DNA of 64,000 nucleotides from CAYZWU01 sp964482235. Its GTDB lineage: Bacteria; Planctomycetota; B15-G4; CAYZWU01. The number at the start of each line of letters is the position of its first letter. Positions within the stretch are counted from its first letter, which is position 1. The translations under genes were made by a program, and so were the position numbers. Shown piece after piece: positions 53,785-62,150 of the stretch. The DNA is taken from contig CAYZWU010000010.1 in assembly GCA_964482235.1 (NCBI GenBank), positions 62,001 through 126,000 of the forward strand, read 5' to 3'. The notes below the pieces were generated by a model. It was not told the DNA's origin. It saw nothing but the letters and a program-made list of their open reading frames with translations, and made no database searches.

Positions 53785-54477
53785 CTACTCTCCATCCTTC
53801 ATGAAGGCCACAATCTTCCCCAGCACTTCCTCCCGCCGGCTCTCGAAGAGCGCCTGCCCGTGCCCGCCCGTCTCGAAGAGCTCGAGCTTCTTCGGCTCCG
53901 CCGCCGTGTCGTGCATCTCCTTCACCATGGCAGCGACTTTCGGGTCGTCCTCCGCCACAACGAAGAGCTTGGGGAAAGCCAGGTCGTCCGCCGCCCCAGG
54001 GTCGCCGGCCGAGATCAGCACGAGCCCCCTGAACGCCGGATCCTTCTCGAGCTCCTTCGCCGCCTGGAGCGCGACCCATCCGCCCATGCTGCTGCCCAGC
54101 ACGTAGACGCTCTTGCAGCCCCTTTCCCTGAGGAAGGAGACGGCGGCCAGGAGGTCGAGGTCGCGGTCCTTCTGCATCGGCGGGATCTTGTCCGCAGGAT
54201 AGCCGCGGAAGCTGATGGCCAGGGCCGTGATCCCCTCCTTTGCGAACCACTCCACCTCCCTGGCAAAGGAGTCCTTGCCCGTGGTGTACTTCAATCCGTG
54301 TCCGAGAACGAGGCCCACCGGTCCATCGCCGGCGATTCCCGCGTCGATCGCCACACCATCCGGTGCCGTCAGCTTGAACGACTCCATACCACCCTCCATG
54401 CAGCCGCCCGCTGCGGTGAGAACGACCAGGATGAGCAGGAACAAAGCCCGCCATTCCATCCTAACGCAGTCACTCAT
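53785..54477 (-). CDS. Alpha/beta hydrolase, predicted lipoprotein
   Basis: 230 residues; GGAGA RBS before ATG 54477. N-terminal hydrophobic signal with GGC (lipobox-like). Nucleophile elbow GSSMGG (Ser ~130), a probable acid in VVAEDDPKV, and catalytic His in GGHGQAL. Belongs to the dienelactone-hydrolase/lysophospholipase group of small hydrolases. The substrate is unknown. It is the last gene of a minus-strand run with CYTH and VOC genes. Confidence 0.85.
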   Translation of the reverse strand: MSDCVRMEWRALFLLILVVLTAAGGCMEGGMESFKLTAPDGVAIDAGIAGDGPVGLVLGHGLKYTTGKDSFAREVEWFAKEGITALAISFRGYPADKIPPMQKDRDLDLLAAVSFLRERGCKSVYVLGSSMGGWVALQAAKELEKDPAFRGLVLISAGDPGAADDLAFPKLFVVAEDDPKVAAMVKEMHDTAAEPKKLELFETGGHGQALFESRREEVLGKIVAFMKDGE

Positions 54478-54562
54478 CTTCCGCTCTCCAGTAAGTCGTC
54501 GCCAAACCGGCTCGTGATGGTGCCCTCGCTTCAGGATTACCGCTCGTGACCCGATCTGCGCG

Positions 54563-55087
54563 TCACGGCGTCCGTCCCGCCAGAAGGTCGACGTATGCCC
54601 CGCTCACCAGATCTTCCGGCTCGATGCCGAGCGAATTCATCAGTCGGTCGGCGCATGCTTTTCCGTCCGCCTCGGTGACGCCCTCTTCCAGCACCACCTC
54701 GAGCTCCATGTAGTCGCCCAGCCCTTCGACGCGATCGAGGTGAATCCGTGTGGCTCCCGTCATGTAGAGAGTGCGCTCCTTGGCCACACGGCCGGACGTC
54801 CCGAGAGCCGTACCGAGCGCCTCCTTCAAGGCTGCCGGATCGGGGACCGCGATCACGTTGTAGCGCGACGCCTTCGCCTCGCGGGCGTCGCGCCGGTCGT
54901 AGAAGATGAGCTGACCGCCCGCCTCGCCTTGCCCTTCGACGCGCAGCTTCAGGCGCCCGGTCCGGCAGGAGAAGAAGGTGTCCTCCTGCAAGAGCACACG
55001 GCCCGGCCCGTCGGCCAGAGCGGCGGCTCTTGCCTCCACCGATTCCCGATCGCGGAGGCGCGCCTTGATCTCGATGTTGACAGGCAT
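54563..55087 (-). CDS. CYTH-domain (class IV adenylyl cyclase-like) protein
   Basis: 174 residues. The N-terminal motif NIEIKARL is the EIxxK-type signature of CYTH tunnels; later strands carry GRLKLRVEG, TRIHLDRVEGLGDYMELEVVL and the final AYVDLL. Members bind triphosphates and divalent metal (CyaB, ThTPase, polyphosphate enzymes). The precise substrate cannot be assigned. It starts 9 nt after the VOC gene, so cotranscribed. Confidence 0.82.
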   Translation of the reverse strand: MPVNIEIKARLRDRESVEARAAALADGPGRVLLQEDTFFSCRTGRLKLRVEGQGEAGGQLIFYDRRDAREAKASRYNVIAVPDPAALKEALGTALGTSGRVAKERTLYMTGATRIHLDRVEGLGDYMELEVVLEEGVTEADGKACADRLMNSLGIEPEDLVSGAYVDLLAGRTP

Positions 55088-55096
55088 GACAACCAG

Positions 55097-55486
55097 TCAG
55101 CTGCCGCAGTTGCAGTTGCACCCGCCCTGCGGCTGCGCGAGCTCCTCGAAGGCGCCGATGCAGATCTGATCGGGATCGAGAAACATGGCGAAGAAGCCGA
55201 TGTTGGGAATCTCGGTTCTCGGTACCACGATGGTGCCGCCCGCCTCCTCGACCTTCTTCACCGTCTCCTCCACGCTCTCCACCTGGAAGTAGCTCTTCAT
55301 GGAGAAGGTCGGATCCTCGTCAGGCTTCTTCATGAGACCGCCGCCCGGCGGCGTGCCCGTATCGATCAGGGTGTATCCCTCCATGTGGGTATCATTGAAC
55401 GTCCAATTGAAAACCTTGCCGTAGAAGGCCTTGGTCTTCTCCACGTCACTCACCATCAGCTCGAAGTGGCAGAACGGATTTCCCAT
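55097..55486 (-). CDS. VOC-family (glyoxalase/bleomycin-resistance-like) protein
   Basis: 129 residues from ATG 55486 (AGGAG upstream); the frame is open for another 400 nt but crosses repeat DNA. One VOC module: MGNPFCHFELMVSDVEKTKAFYGKVFNWTF, GGGLMKKPDE, and a C-terminal FFAMFLDPDQICIGAFEEL. Most VOC enzymes are metal-dependent dimers. The last residues are GGCNCNCGS, a Cys-rich tail not typical of the family. Confidence 0.83.
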   Translation of the reverse strand: MGNPFCHFELMVSDVEKTKAFYGKVFNWTFNDTHMEGYTLIDTGTPPGGGLMKKPDEDPTFSMKSYFQVESVEETVKKVEEAGGTIVVPRTEIPNIGFFAMFLDPDQICIGAFEELAQPQGGCNCNCGS

Positions 55487-55560
55487 CGACAGGCTCCTTC
55501 CGTGGATAGGGAAAAACGGATCGATCGCGTTCATTTGCCCGCACCCGGGATGATAACGCA

Positions 55561-55688
55561 GATACCGAGCCCGCGCAATCTCCGCCATAATCGTGTGCGG
55601 AGGCAATAAAACTAAGTGCGGCGCCGTACGAATATGGCGGAGATTGCGCGGGCTCGGTATCTGCTCGGTATTGCGCGGGCTCGGTATC
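55561..55688. repeat. REP-like inverted repeat with 28-bp perfect arms plus extra half-unit
   Basis: 55561-55588 is the exact reverse complement of 55634-55661 (28 bp, 45-nt loop). An 18-bp part of the right arm (TTGCGCGGGCTCGGTATC, 55644-55661) is repeated directly at 55671-55688. It lies between the VOC start (55486) and the radical-SAM stop (55699). May be a REP-type or mobile repeat unit. Confidence 0.88.
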
Positions 55689-55698
55689 CACCATATGA

Positions 55699-57312
55699 CT
55701 ACTGGGGCGGTCTGTTGAGGGGAGTTGGCGCCTTCGGAAGGCCGGGGCTGCTCCTGTGGTTGTCCTTGGCGCGTCCGAGCTTGTCCAGAAAAGTGCTTTT
55801 CTTGAAATCCGAGATCCAGCGTCTGAGGATCATCCAGCCTCCGAAACGGATGAGGTTGGTCTCCCAGACACGATGCCATTTGCGCCAACCCATCTTGATG
55901 TTCCAGAGGGAGAAGACCATGGCCGGGAAGATCAGGATGTTGCGCGCGACGGCGAACATGTTCCTGAACCGGTAGAAACGGCCCATGATCTTGCTGCTCG
56001 CCTTTTGCAGCTCTTCAGGTGACATCGGTGCGTCGGGAAGAAAGAGCGGGAAGTTGCCGTCGTAATACTCCCACCCGATGCAATCCCTGTCGAAGAGGCG
56101 TCTGTCCGCATCGAGGCGATCGGTCATCTCCGTACCCGGGAGCGGCACCGGGAGAAGAACCTGGATCGTATCGATCCGGGCTTTCCTTATGAAAGTCCTG
56201 AAACACTTCACACGTTCTTTCACCGAGAGCTGAAGGTCCGAACCGTGGGGAAGCGGATACCCGAAGATGAACATGCCGTGGACGAAGAAACCTGCCTTGT
56301 GATAGAGATGGGTCAAGGCGATCATCTCTTCCGGCTTGATCCTCTTGCTCATGGCCTCGAGCTCCTCGGCGACAGGCGACTCGAATCCGATGCAGACCGT
56401 GGTGACGCCGGCATCCCGCATGGCCTCGAGCAACTCCGTATCCCTGGCACGATCGAGGCGGATCTGCACGGTCAGGTTGAGCTTCGTACTGATCGCCTTC
56501 TGGTAGTCGGCCAGCATGCGGCAGAACCGAAGCGTGTCGCTCCGTCTCTGGCCGAACAGGTCGTCCACCATGAAGAAACTCCGGGCGTTGTGCGTTTCCA
56601 GCAATGAAGCGATCTGCTCGATCATGCGCTCCACCGAGGCGGGGCGGGGTTTTCCCTTCACGGTGCAGAACTCGCAGTCCATTCCGCAGCCTCGTGTCCA
56701 GCAGATGGGGTAGATCTTGATCTTTGCGTAATGAATAAGACTGAAGTCGGGCAAGGGCAGCTCGTCGAAGTCCGTGATCGGTGCCCGCGGCGGCGTCTCG
56801 ACGACCTGACCATCGCGCAGGAATGCGATGCCGGCCACATTTTCGGGTGATTTTCCGTCAACGATGGCCGTGAGAAGCTCGCGGATGCTGTTTTCACCCT
56901 CGCCCAGCACGACGTAGTCGACTCCGTTGAGCAGCGCTTCACGGACATTTTCGCCAACGAAATGCTGGCCGCCTGCAACCGTGGGGATACCTTGTGCCTT
57001 GTAGAATCGAGCCAGCTCGTACAGCCTCGGGATCGTACTGCTCAATCCTCCGTAAAGACCCACCACATCCGCGTGCCTGATGGTCTGCAAAGTGGCATGG
57101 TCGGGGCGTCCCTTCTTGTTGCGGGGCCCGAACTTGCGGTAATTGTTCTCATCGATTACCTCGGCGTTCCAGGAGTCCATTCGGTCGATCGCCGTGGCCA
57201 CGCTGAGCGGTCCCAGGGCCGTGGTCCGGCGTGCTATCCTTGAGTAGATGTTGAAAGCAGGATAACCCGGGGCGATCATCCTGAAGCGCATTCTCTGTTT
57301 TTTGTGGTACAT
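55699..57312 (-). CDS. Radical SAM protein (B12-binding-type N-domain)
   Basis: 537 residues. The N-terminal ~160 residues have the Rossmann-like pattern of cobalamin-binding radical SAM proteins (ADVVGLYGGLSSTIPRLYELARFYKAQGIPTVAGGQH), without the DxHxxG signature. The core has C-x3-C-x2-C at C209, C213 and C216 (RGCGMDCEFC), and GFES as the SAM-binding strand. The C-terminal ~90 residues carry a basic helical tail. Reaction unknown. ATG at 57312, weak RBS; the 28-bp repeat is immediately downstream. Confidence 0.87.
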   Translation of the reverse strand: MYHKKQRMRFRMIAPGYPAFNIYSRIARRTTALGPLSVATAIDRMDSWNAEVIDENNYRKFGPRNKKGRPDHATLQTIRHADVVGLYGGLSSTIPRLYELARFYKAQGIPTVAGGQHFVGENVREALLNGVDYVVLGEGENSIRELLTAIVDGKSPENVAGIAFLRDGQVVETPPRAPITDFDELPLPDFSLIHYAKIKIYPICWTRGCGMDCEFCTVKGKPRPASVERMIEQIASLLETHNARSFFMVDDLFGQRRSDTLRFCRMLADYQKAISTKLNLTVQIRLDRARDTELLEAMRDAGVTTVCIGFESPVAEELEAMSKRIKPEEMIALTHLYHKAGFFVHGMFIFGYPLPHGSDLQLSVKERVKCFRTFIRKARIDTIQVLLPVPLPGTEMTDRLDADRRLFDRDCIGWEYYDGNFPLFLPDAPMSPEELQKASSKIMGRFYRFRNMFAVARNILIFPAMVFSLWNIKMGWRKWHRVWETNLIRFGGWMILRRWISDFKKSTFLDKLGRAKDNHRSSPGLPKAPTPLNRPPQ

Positions 57313-57492
57313 GGCACATCCAAAATACTGGACCGGGTGCGGTTTTATGTATCTGCATCGTACCTCAATAGCGACGAAAAGCGAGCTTTCTCAAAGCATA
57401 GAGCCTCCAGTCGATATAAACCGGCTGCCTTTCAGGGAAACAGCGGGCATCTTCGTTGAAATCGAACGGGAGAAGGGTAACGGAGAGGGTTG

Positions 57493-57540
57493 AAAAAACC
57501 GGCAACCGGACTGACGACGTGTCATCCGGCTGCCGGGTTT
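57493..57540 (-). terminator. Probable intrinsic terminator of the VIT-VWA gene
   Basis: On the minus strand CCGGCAGCCGGA pairs with TCCGGTTGCCGG (one G-U pair), followed by a TTTTTT run (57493-57498 as A on plus). About 30 nt after the stop at 57568. Confidence 0.8.
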
Positions 57541-57567
57541 CAGATCAGGCTGAAGATTAGCCGTCGA

Positions 57568-59853
57568 TCAAGTGACGATCTCGAAGACCTTGTCCCCCAG
57601 GCAGACCACCACCCTGCTTCCGGCCGAGAGGTACCGGCCGAGGGCGGAGTGTTTGGAGAGGAGGTCGAAGTACTCGTCGCTGAGGAAGGTCACCTTGGTG
57701 GTCGCCATCCCTTCCTTGAAGACGCTGTCGTACCAGACGTCGTGGACCAGAACGAAGGTCTTGCCCCCGATCTGCTTGAAGGTCTGCTTCATCTTCATGG
57801 CGCGGTCGAAGGCAAGATAGGTTTCCCCCTGGTCGACCTTCTTCCTGCCCCGGCCTGTAAGAAATCCACTCGAGCCGCCCTTGAGCCGGTTTGCCTCCCG
57901 GCTCGCCTTGACGGAGGCCTCTCCCGTGACACTGACCAGGCCCTCGTCCGCCTCGTCGAGCGCTTCCTCCACGCTCTCCTCGTCCTTGTCCTTGGCCTCG
58001 GCGAGACGCCGCGCCGCCGGGGTGGCGGGACCGCCCGGCCTCCCGGATGCCGTGGGCCTGGCGCTGTCCTCGAGAACGAGCAGGGCCGTGTAAGGGGTGA
58101 TGATGCCGAACTCCGTGGCCAGGGCGACGATCTCGTCCACCAGCTCTTTTGCCGGTCCCGAAGGCCTGTGGCCCGCCGAGACATTGACCCCCTTGAGCCT
58201 GAGCTGGTCGAGAAGGAAGCCGACCTTGGTCATGGCCCAGAGGCGCGGGATCGTCTCGTGCCCCTTCGACTCGGCCGGGAACGCCACCTCGTAGACCAGC
58301 TCGGTCGGCTTGCCCTGGACCGTACCGGTGAGGCGGATCGCAGCGTGTCCCGATCCGGTGTAGCGGCCGTAGATCACGAGCTGCGAGCCGCGGAAGAGGT
58401 CGGGCAGGCTGGGCGGGTAGATGTCATAGGTCTCGACGCCGTTGATCGCCACCTTCACGTCGGAGAGGACGGGGTAGGAGATCTTCTCCTGGAACGAAGC
58501 CACCTTGACCTCGACGCTCTCCTCGGGGGAGACGTACATCCTGTCGCCCCGGTTCTCCGCCGCCATCTTGTCGAGGAGGTGGGTGTTCACGTCGTACCCC
58601 ACGCCGAAGACGAATAGGCGAGTGGAGGCGCCGGCGTTCTTCCGCACGTAAGCCACGAGATCGTCGGGCTTCTGGATCTCGCCGGCAGTGGGTTCGCCGT
58701 CGGTGAGAAAGACGATGATGAAGGGCCGGGCCGGATCGTCGCCCTGCATCGCGAGAGCCGTTCTCATGGCATCGTGGATGTTGGTCCCCCCGCCGGCTTC
58801 CATGGCGTCGACGAAGCTGATCGCCTCGGCGCGCGTGTCGCCGCTCACCGGCTGCAGCGTCTTGCGGAACTGCCGCGCCGCCGTTGCGAAGGAGACGATG
58901 TTGAACCGGTCGCCGGGATTGAGGCTGTTGACGCAGAACCTGAGCGCCGCCTTGGCCTGATCGATCTTCCACGGTCTGCGGGCCGGCTCCTTCATGCTGC
59001 CCGACGTGTCGATCACGAAGACCATGTCCTTGGGGATCACTTCCGATCTGTCGATCTCGTGCCGCGGCGCCACGAAGAGGGCGTAGTGGCCGTCCTGGGT
59101 CTTCTCCTTCGACGCAACCAGCGCGGCGCCGAAACGCTCGCCGGAGATGGAGTAGTAGAGGATGAAGTCCTTGTCGGGCTTCACGTTCCTCTCCTCGTAG
59201 CCGACCACCGCGTTGTGGTCGTCCTTGCGGACCACGTCGGTGTCATGCGTGGGGGAGAAGAGGCTCTTCAGCGGGACGGTGGTCCGCACCTTCACGTTGA
59301 TGACCACGTCGTTGAGCGGCTTGGAGGAGAACTTCTCGGTGGAGAGGGGATAGCGGTAGGTGCAGAGCCCCGATTCGGCCGTGATCTTCTCCGAGTACTC
59401 GATTTTAATCCTCTTCTCCGACCTGGGCTCGATGGGGAAGATGCGCACCCGGAAAAGGCGGTTGCCCATGTACTCGAGGATGGCCGGGTCCTTCATCTTG
59501 CGCACGATGTCGGTGTAGATCTTGTTCGCCTGGTCGCGGGGGAGCATCTCGGCCTTCATCTCCACGCCGTTGATCCACATGCTCATTTGCGAGACCATGG
59601 CCTGGTCGGGCAGCGGAAAGATGTAGGTCCCCTCGAGCTGCATGTTGTTCGGATTGACGAATACCTGATCTACGGTGGTCGTTGCGATCTGGTCGTCGAT
59701 CTTCACGTCGACGTGATGGTACTTAACGGCCAGCGGGATCGGCTTCACCCCGGGCCGTGGAGGGTGGACGACAATGAATCCGTCAGCCAGGACAGGGCCG
59801 GACAGGCTGGCAAAACATACTACCAATAAAAGAGTTGTGATTGCGGCTCTCAT
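57568..59853 (-). CDS. Exported VIT and VWA domain protein
   Basis: 761 residues. Signal peptide (cleavage near VLA-DG). VIT domain at ~35-165 (VNPNNMQLEGTYIFPLPDQAMVSQMSMWINGV), VWA domain ~275-450 with MIDAS DTSGSM (282-287). The C-terminal ~170 residues carry a charged stretch (RRLAEAKDKDEESVEEALDEADEGLV). It resembles inter-alpha-trypsin-inhibitor heavy-chain/BatA-like exported proteins with metal-dependent ligand binding. Divergent from the winged-helix regulator gene; own terminator. Confidence 0.93.
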   Translation of the reverse strand: MRAAITTLLLVVCFASLSGPVLADGFIVVHPPRPGVKPIPLAVKYHHVDVKIDDQIATTTVDQVFVNPNNMQLEGTYIFPLPDQAMVSQMSMWINGVEMKAEMLPRDQANKIYTDIVRKMKDPAILEYMGNRLFRVRIFPIEPRSEKRIKIEYSEKITAESGLCTYRYPLSTEKFSSKPLNDVVINVKVRTTVPLKSLFSPTHDTDVVRKDDHNAVVGYEERNVKPDKDFILYYSISGERFGAALVASKEKTQDGHYALFVAPRHEIDRSEVIPKDMVFVIDTSGSMKEPARRPWKIDQAKAALRFCVNSLNPGDRFNIVSFATAARQFRKTLQPVSGDTRAEAISFVDAMEAGGGTNIHDAMRTALAMQGDDPARPFIIVFLTDGEPTAGEIQKPDDLVAYVRKNAGASTRLFVFGVGYDVNTHLLDKMAAENRGDRMYVSPEESVEVKVASFQEKISYPVLSDVKVAINGVETYDIYPPSLPDLFRGSQLVIYGRYTGSGHAAIRLTGTVQGKPTELVYEVAFPAESKGHETIPRLWAMTKVGFLLDQLRLKGVNVSAGHRPSGPAKELVDEIVALATEFGIITPYTALLVLEDSARPTASGRPGGPATPAARRLAEAKDKDEESVEEALDEADEGLVSVTGEASVKASREANRLKGGSSGFLTGRGRKKVDQGETYLAFDRAMKMKQTFKQIGGKTFVLVHDVWYDSVFKEGMATTKVTFLSDEYFDLLSKHSALGRYLSAGSRVVVCLGDKVFEIVT

Positions 59854-59983
59854 TTTCGGTCTCCTGGTTTCTTTCCAATCCCTTCAAGGGGCCATACCCT
59901 TGTCCACGGGCTGAATATCGTTCGACACCCAGTTAGACAAATCCGGTGCCGCAATGTTCTTTGCCAAAAAGAAATGAATGGCC

Positions 59984-60029
59984 TTGACTTGAAATTAGAC
60001 GTCTCTTTAATAGTTAGAGGTGTCTAATT
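59984..60029 (+). promoter_or_regulatory. Promoter with overlapping dyad operator for the regulator gene
   Basis: TTGACT (59984-59989) and TTTAAT (60006-60011) form a -35/-10 pair with 16-nt spacing. AATTAGACGTCTCT (59993-60006) and AGAGGTGTCTAATT (60016-60029) are inverted repeats matching at 12 of 14 positions around the -10. This fits repression, possibly autoregulation, by the downstream winged-helix protein (inference). Confidence 0.55.
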
Positions 60030-60085
60030 AACAAATGAGCTTTCGCCCGGCCTGTTGAGGATCGGTCTTTTCATCCGAGGTAAAG

Positions 60086-60415
60086 ATGCCAGCACCAGAA
60101 GGACTCACCACGAACCAGAAGAAATGCCTGGAAGCGATTCTCCGTCTCATGAGAGAAAAGTATGCTGCAAGGAAAAGAGAAATTTCCTGGCAGCTGGGTA
60201 TGAAGCGAGACGAGGTGGTCAAGGCCCTTCGGGATCTTTCATCGATGGGTCTCGTCCACTGCGCTCCTTATGATCTCATCACCCTTACACCCATCGGGAA
60301 GGTCATGGCAGCGGATATCGTGGCGCTTCAACCTGCCGAAGCCGCTTTCCGTAAAGGAGATGATCTCAATTCCTTCTCCTTGAGGGAGCTTTCTCCGATT
60401 GCGGGCAGGCGGTGA
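60086..60415 (+). CDS. Small winged-helix transcription regulator
   Basis: 109 residues; GAGGT 4 nt before the ATG. Residues ~10-75 (QKKCLEAILRLMREKYAARKREISWQLGMKRDEVVKALRDLSSMGLVHCAPYDLITLTPIGKVMAADI) are the N-terminal winged helix seen in MntR/DtxR- and MarR-like proteins. The dimerisation and metal domain of MntR is absent; only ~30 residues follow. Probably a short DNA-binding repressor, possibly acting on the dyad at its own promoter and on the divergent VIT-VWA gene. Confidence 0.75.
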   Translation: MPAPEGLTTNQKKCLEAILRLMREKYAARKREISWQLGMKRDEVVKALRDLSSMGLVHCAPYDLITLTPIGKVMAADIVALQPAEAAFRKGDDLNSFSLRELSPIAGRR

Positions 60416-60601
60416 AACGCGACTTTATTCTTCCCAAATATCTTTATGTTAGGTATATTGATCAGTCTGACTAAGAGAATGGGTTGGAACGATCATCTAG
60501 CAATACAGCATCGGCATTTGAGCAGTAGCGAATTTCCGCTGAGAGTGGATCTTTTTTCGACGACGCATTCCGTATCGAACTGACTGTGAAGGAGGGAAAC
60601 A

Positions 60602-62062
60602 ATGAAACTGTTGAAGACTGCATTTCTCATCATGCTTCTGACGGCTGTTGCCGGCTCGTGGGCAACGGCTCAGGTCGATCCCCAGAAGGGGACCGGCTCG
60701 CTGATCATGTCCGACACGGGGGATGACCTGATCTTCCGGCTCACCGACCTCGATCTCGACGGGGACTTCGACGATCCCGGCGAGATCATCCTCTTCTACG
60801 ATGCCACCGATCCGATGGGCGGGAGCAGCAATCCGATCAAGGTCAAGACAGGCCCGGCCGGCTACATCTACGTGGCCAACACGAGCTTCGATAACGTTGT
60901 CCGCCTCATGGATCTCAATGCCAACGGCGACGCTGCCGATCCCGGCGAATCGACGGTCTACATCGACAACACCAATGCGAGCGGCGTGGTCTTTTCCTCG
61001 ATCCAGGGGATGGCATTCGACTCGAACGGCGACCTCTGGCTTTCCAACTCGGGCTCCAGCGATGTGCACGACTTCGTCGCCCGGGCCCGCGACCTGACAG
61101 CCGACGGCGACTGCCAGGATGCCGGCGAGATCGAGGTGCTCTATGACTCGGTGGAAGCGGCGAACCAGGGTCTCTCGATCATCCTCAACGTTCCCATGCC
61201 CTGCGTGCTCGACGGCAACGGCTACCTCTACGTCTCCGACGTGGCCGCGGCTGCGGGCAACGACATCATCGTGAGGATGAAGGATCTCAACGACGACGGC
61301 GACATGTACGATCTGGACGAGGTGACGATGTATTACGACGACTTGATCGGGAGCACCGATCTTAAGAACGTCGATACCATGGCATTCATGCACGACGGCA
61401 AGCTCCTGCTGAACGAGTCCCTCAACGACATCATCTACATCACCGAGGACACGAACCAGAACGGCAACATCCACGACCTGGGCGAGATGACGATCTACCG
61501 AGATGGAACGGGCGCCCGCCCCGACAGCTCCAAGGGAACGGTCGTGGCCGGACTTCTCAGCCTCCACTGGGATGTCTACCTGGCCGAGTACGGCGATCCT
61601 GACGGCTGCCACGGACTGCGCGACCTGAACGATGACGGCGACTGCGACGATCTCGACGAGCTCATGCAGGTCTACGACGAGACGCTCGGCGCCCTCCCCG
61701 TGGGAACGCCCAAGGGGCTCACCTTCATGAGAGGTCCCTGGCTGAGAATGGAAGGCGATCCGCAGATCGGCGCCAACATCGATTTCTACATGTCCGGAAC
61801 GGCCAACGACATCTACCGGCTCGCCTGGAGCTTGAGCCATAACGGTGGATTGGTGATCCCGCCTTTCGGTATTTTCGACCTTGGCATGCCGTACCTGCCC
61901 TTCGCATCCGGGACGATACCGGCGAGCGGAGAGGCGCTCTACACGGCGACCATCCCGAACAACCCGAACATCATCGGCTGGACCTTCTACGTGCAGGGAA
62001 TCGCGGGCAACGCCTACCTGAACCTGCTCAGCAACACCATCGATTTCCAGACTCACAGATAG
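60602..62062 (+). CDS. Secreted six-repeat beta-propeller with Ca-binding-like loops
   Basis: 486 residues; GGAGG RBS, signal peptide ending near ATAQ. Six repeats of 55-64 residues, each with a loop of the type DLNxDGDxxDxxE, begin near residues 49, 104, 164, 228, 283 and 341. The loops match calcium-binding DxDxDG loops, and the repeat number fits a six-bladed propeller. The C-terminal ~110 residues (GPWLRMEGDPQIGANIDFYMSG ... GWTFYVQGIAGNAYLNLLSNT) are the lectin-like end module seen in many planctomycete exoproteins. Function unknown. Confidence 0.78.
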   Translation: MKLLKTAFLIMLLTAVAGSWATAQVDPQKGTGSLIMSDTGDDLIFRLTDLDLDGDFDDPGEIILFYDATDPMGGSSNPIKVKTGPAGYIYVANTSFDNVVRLMDLNANGDAADPGESTVYIDNTNASGVVFSSIQGMAFDSNGDLWLSNSGSSDVHDFVARARDLTADGDCQDAGEIEVLYDSVEAANQGLSIILNVPMPCVLDGNGYLYVSDVAAAAGNDIIVRMKDLNDDGDMYDLDEVTMYYDDLIGSTDLKNVDTMAFMHDGKLLLNESLNDIIYITEDTNQNGNIHDLGEMTIYRDGTGARPDSSKGTVVAGLLSLHWDVYLAEYGDPDGCHGLRDLNDDGDCDDLDELMQVYDETLGALPVGTPKGLTFMRGPWLRMEGDPQIGANIDFYMSGTANDIYRLAWSLSHNGGLVIPPFGIFDLGMPYLPFASGTIPASGEALYTATIPNNPNIIGWTFYVQGIAGNAYLNLLSNTIDFQTHR

Positions 62063-62150
62063 CGCTTTGGCATGGATATGGAGAGGGGGGCGGCTGCCTC
62101 CCTCTCCCGTCCTCCCCGATTGACGAGAGATGAAACAGGAGCGTTCCGTC

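Noticed and set aside
55487..55888. Long N-terminal extension of the VOC frame
   Set aside because: It crosses the 28-bp inverted repeat and overlaps the radical-SAM gene; the AGGAG-preceded ATG 55486 starts the VOC domain.
62080..62109. Hairpin GGAGAGGGG / TCCCTCTCC between the last two genes
   Set aside because: No U-run follows and the arms are short and purine-biased; too weak to call a terminator.
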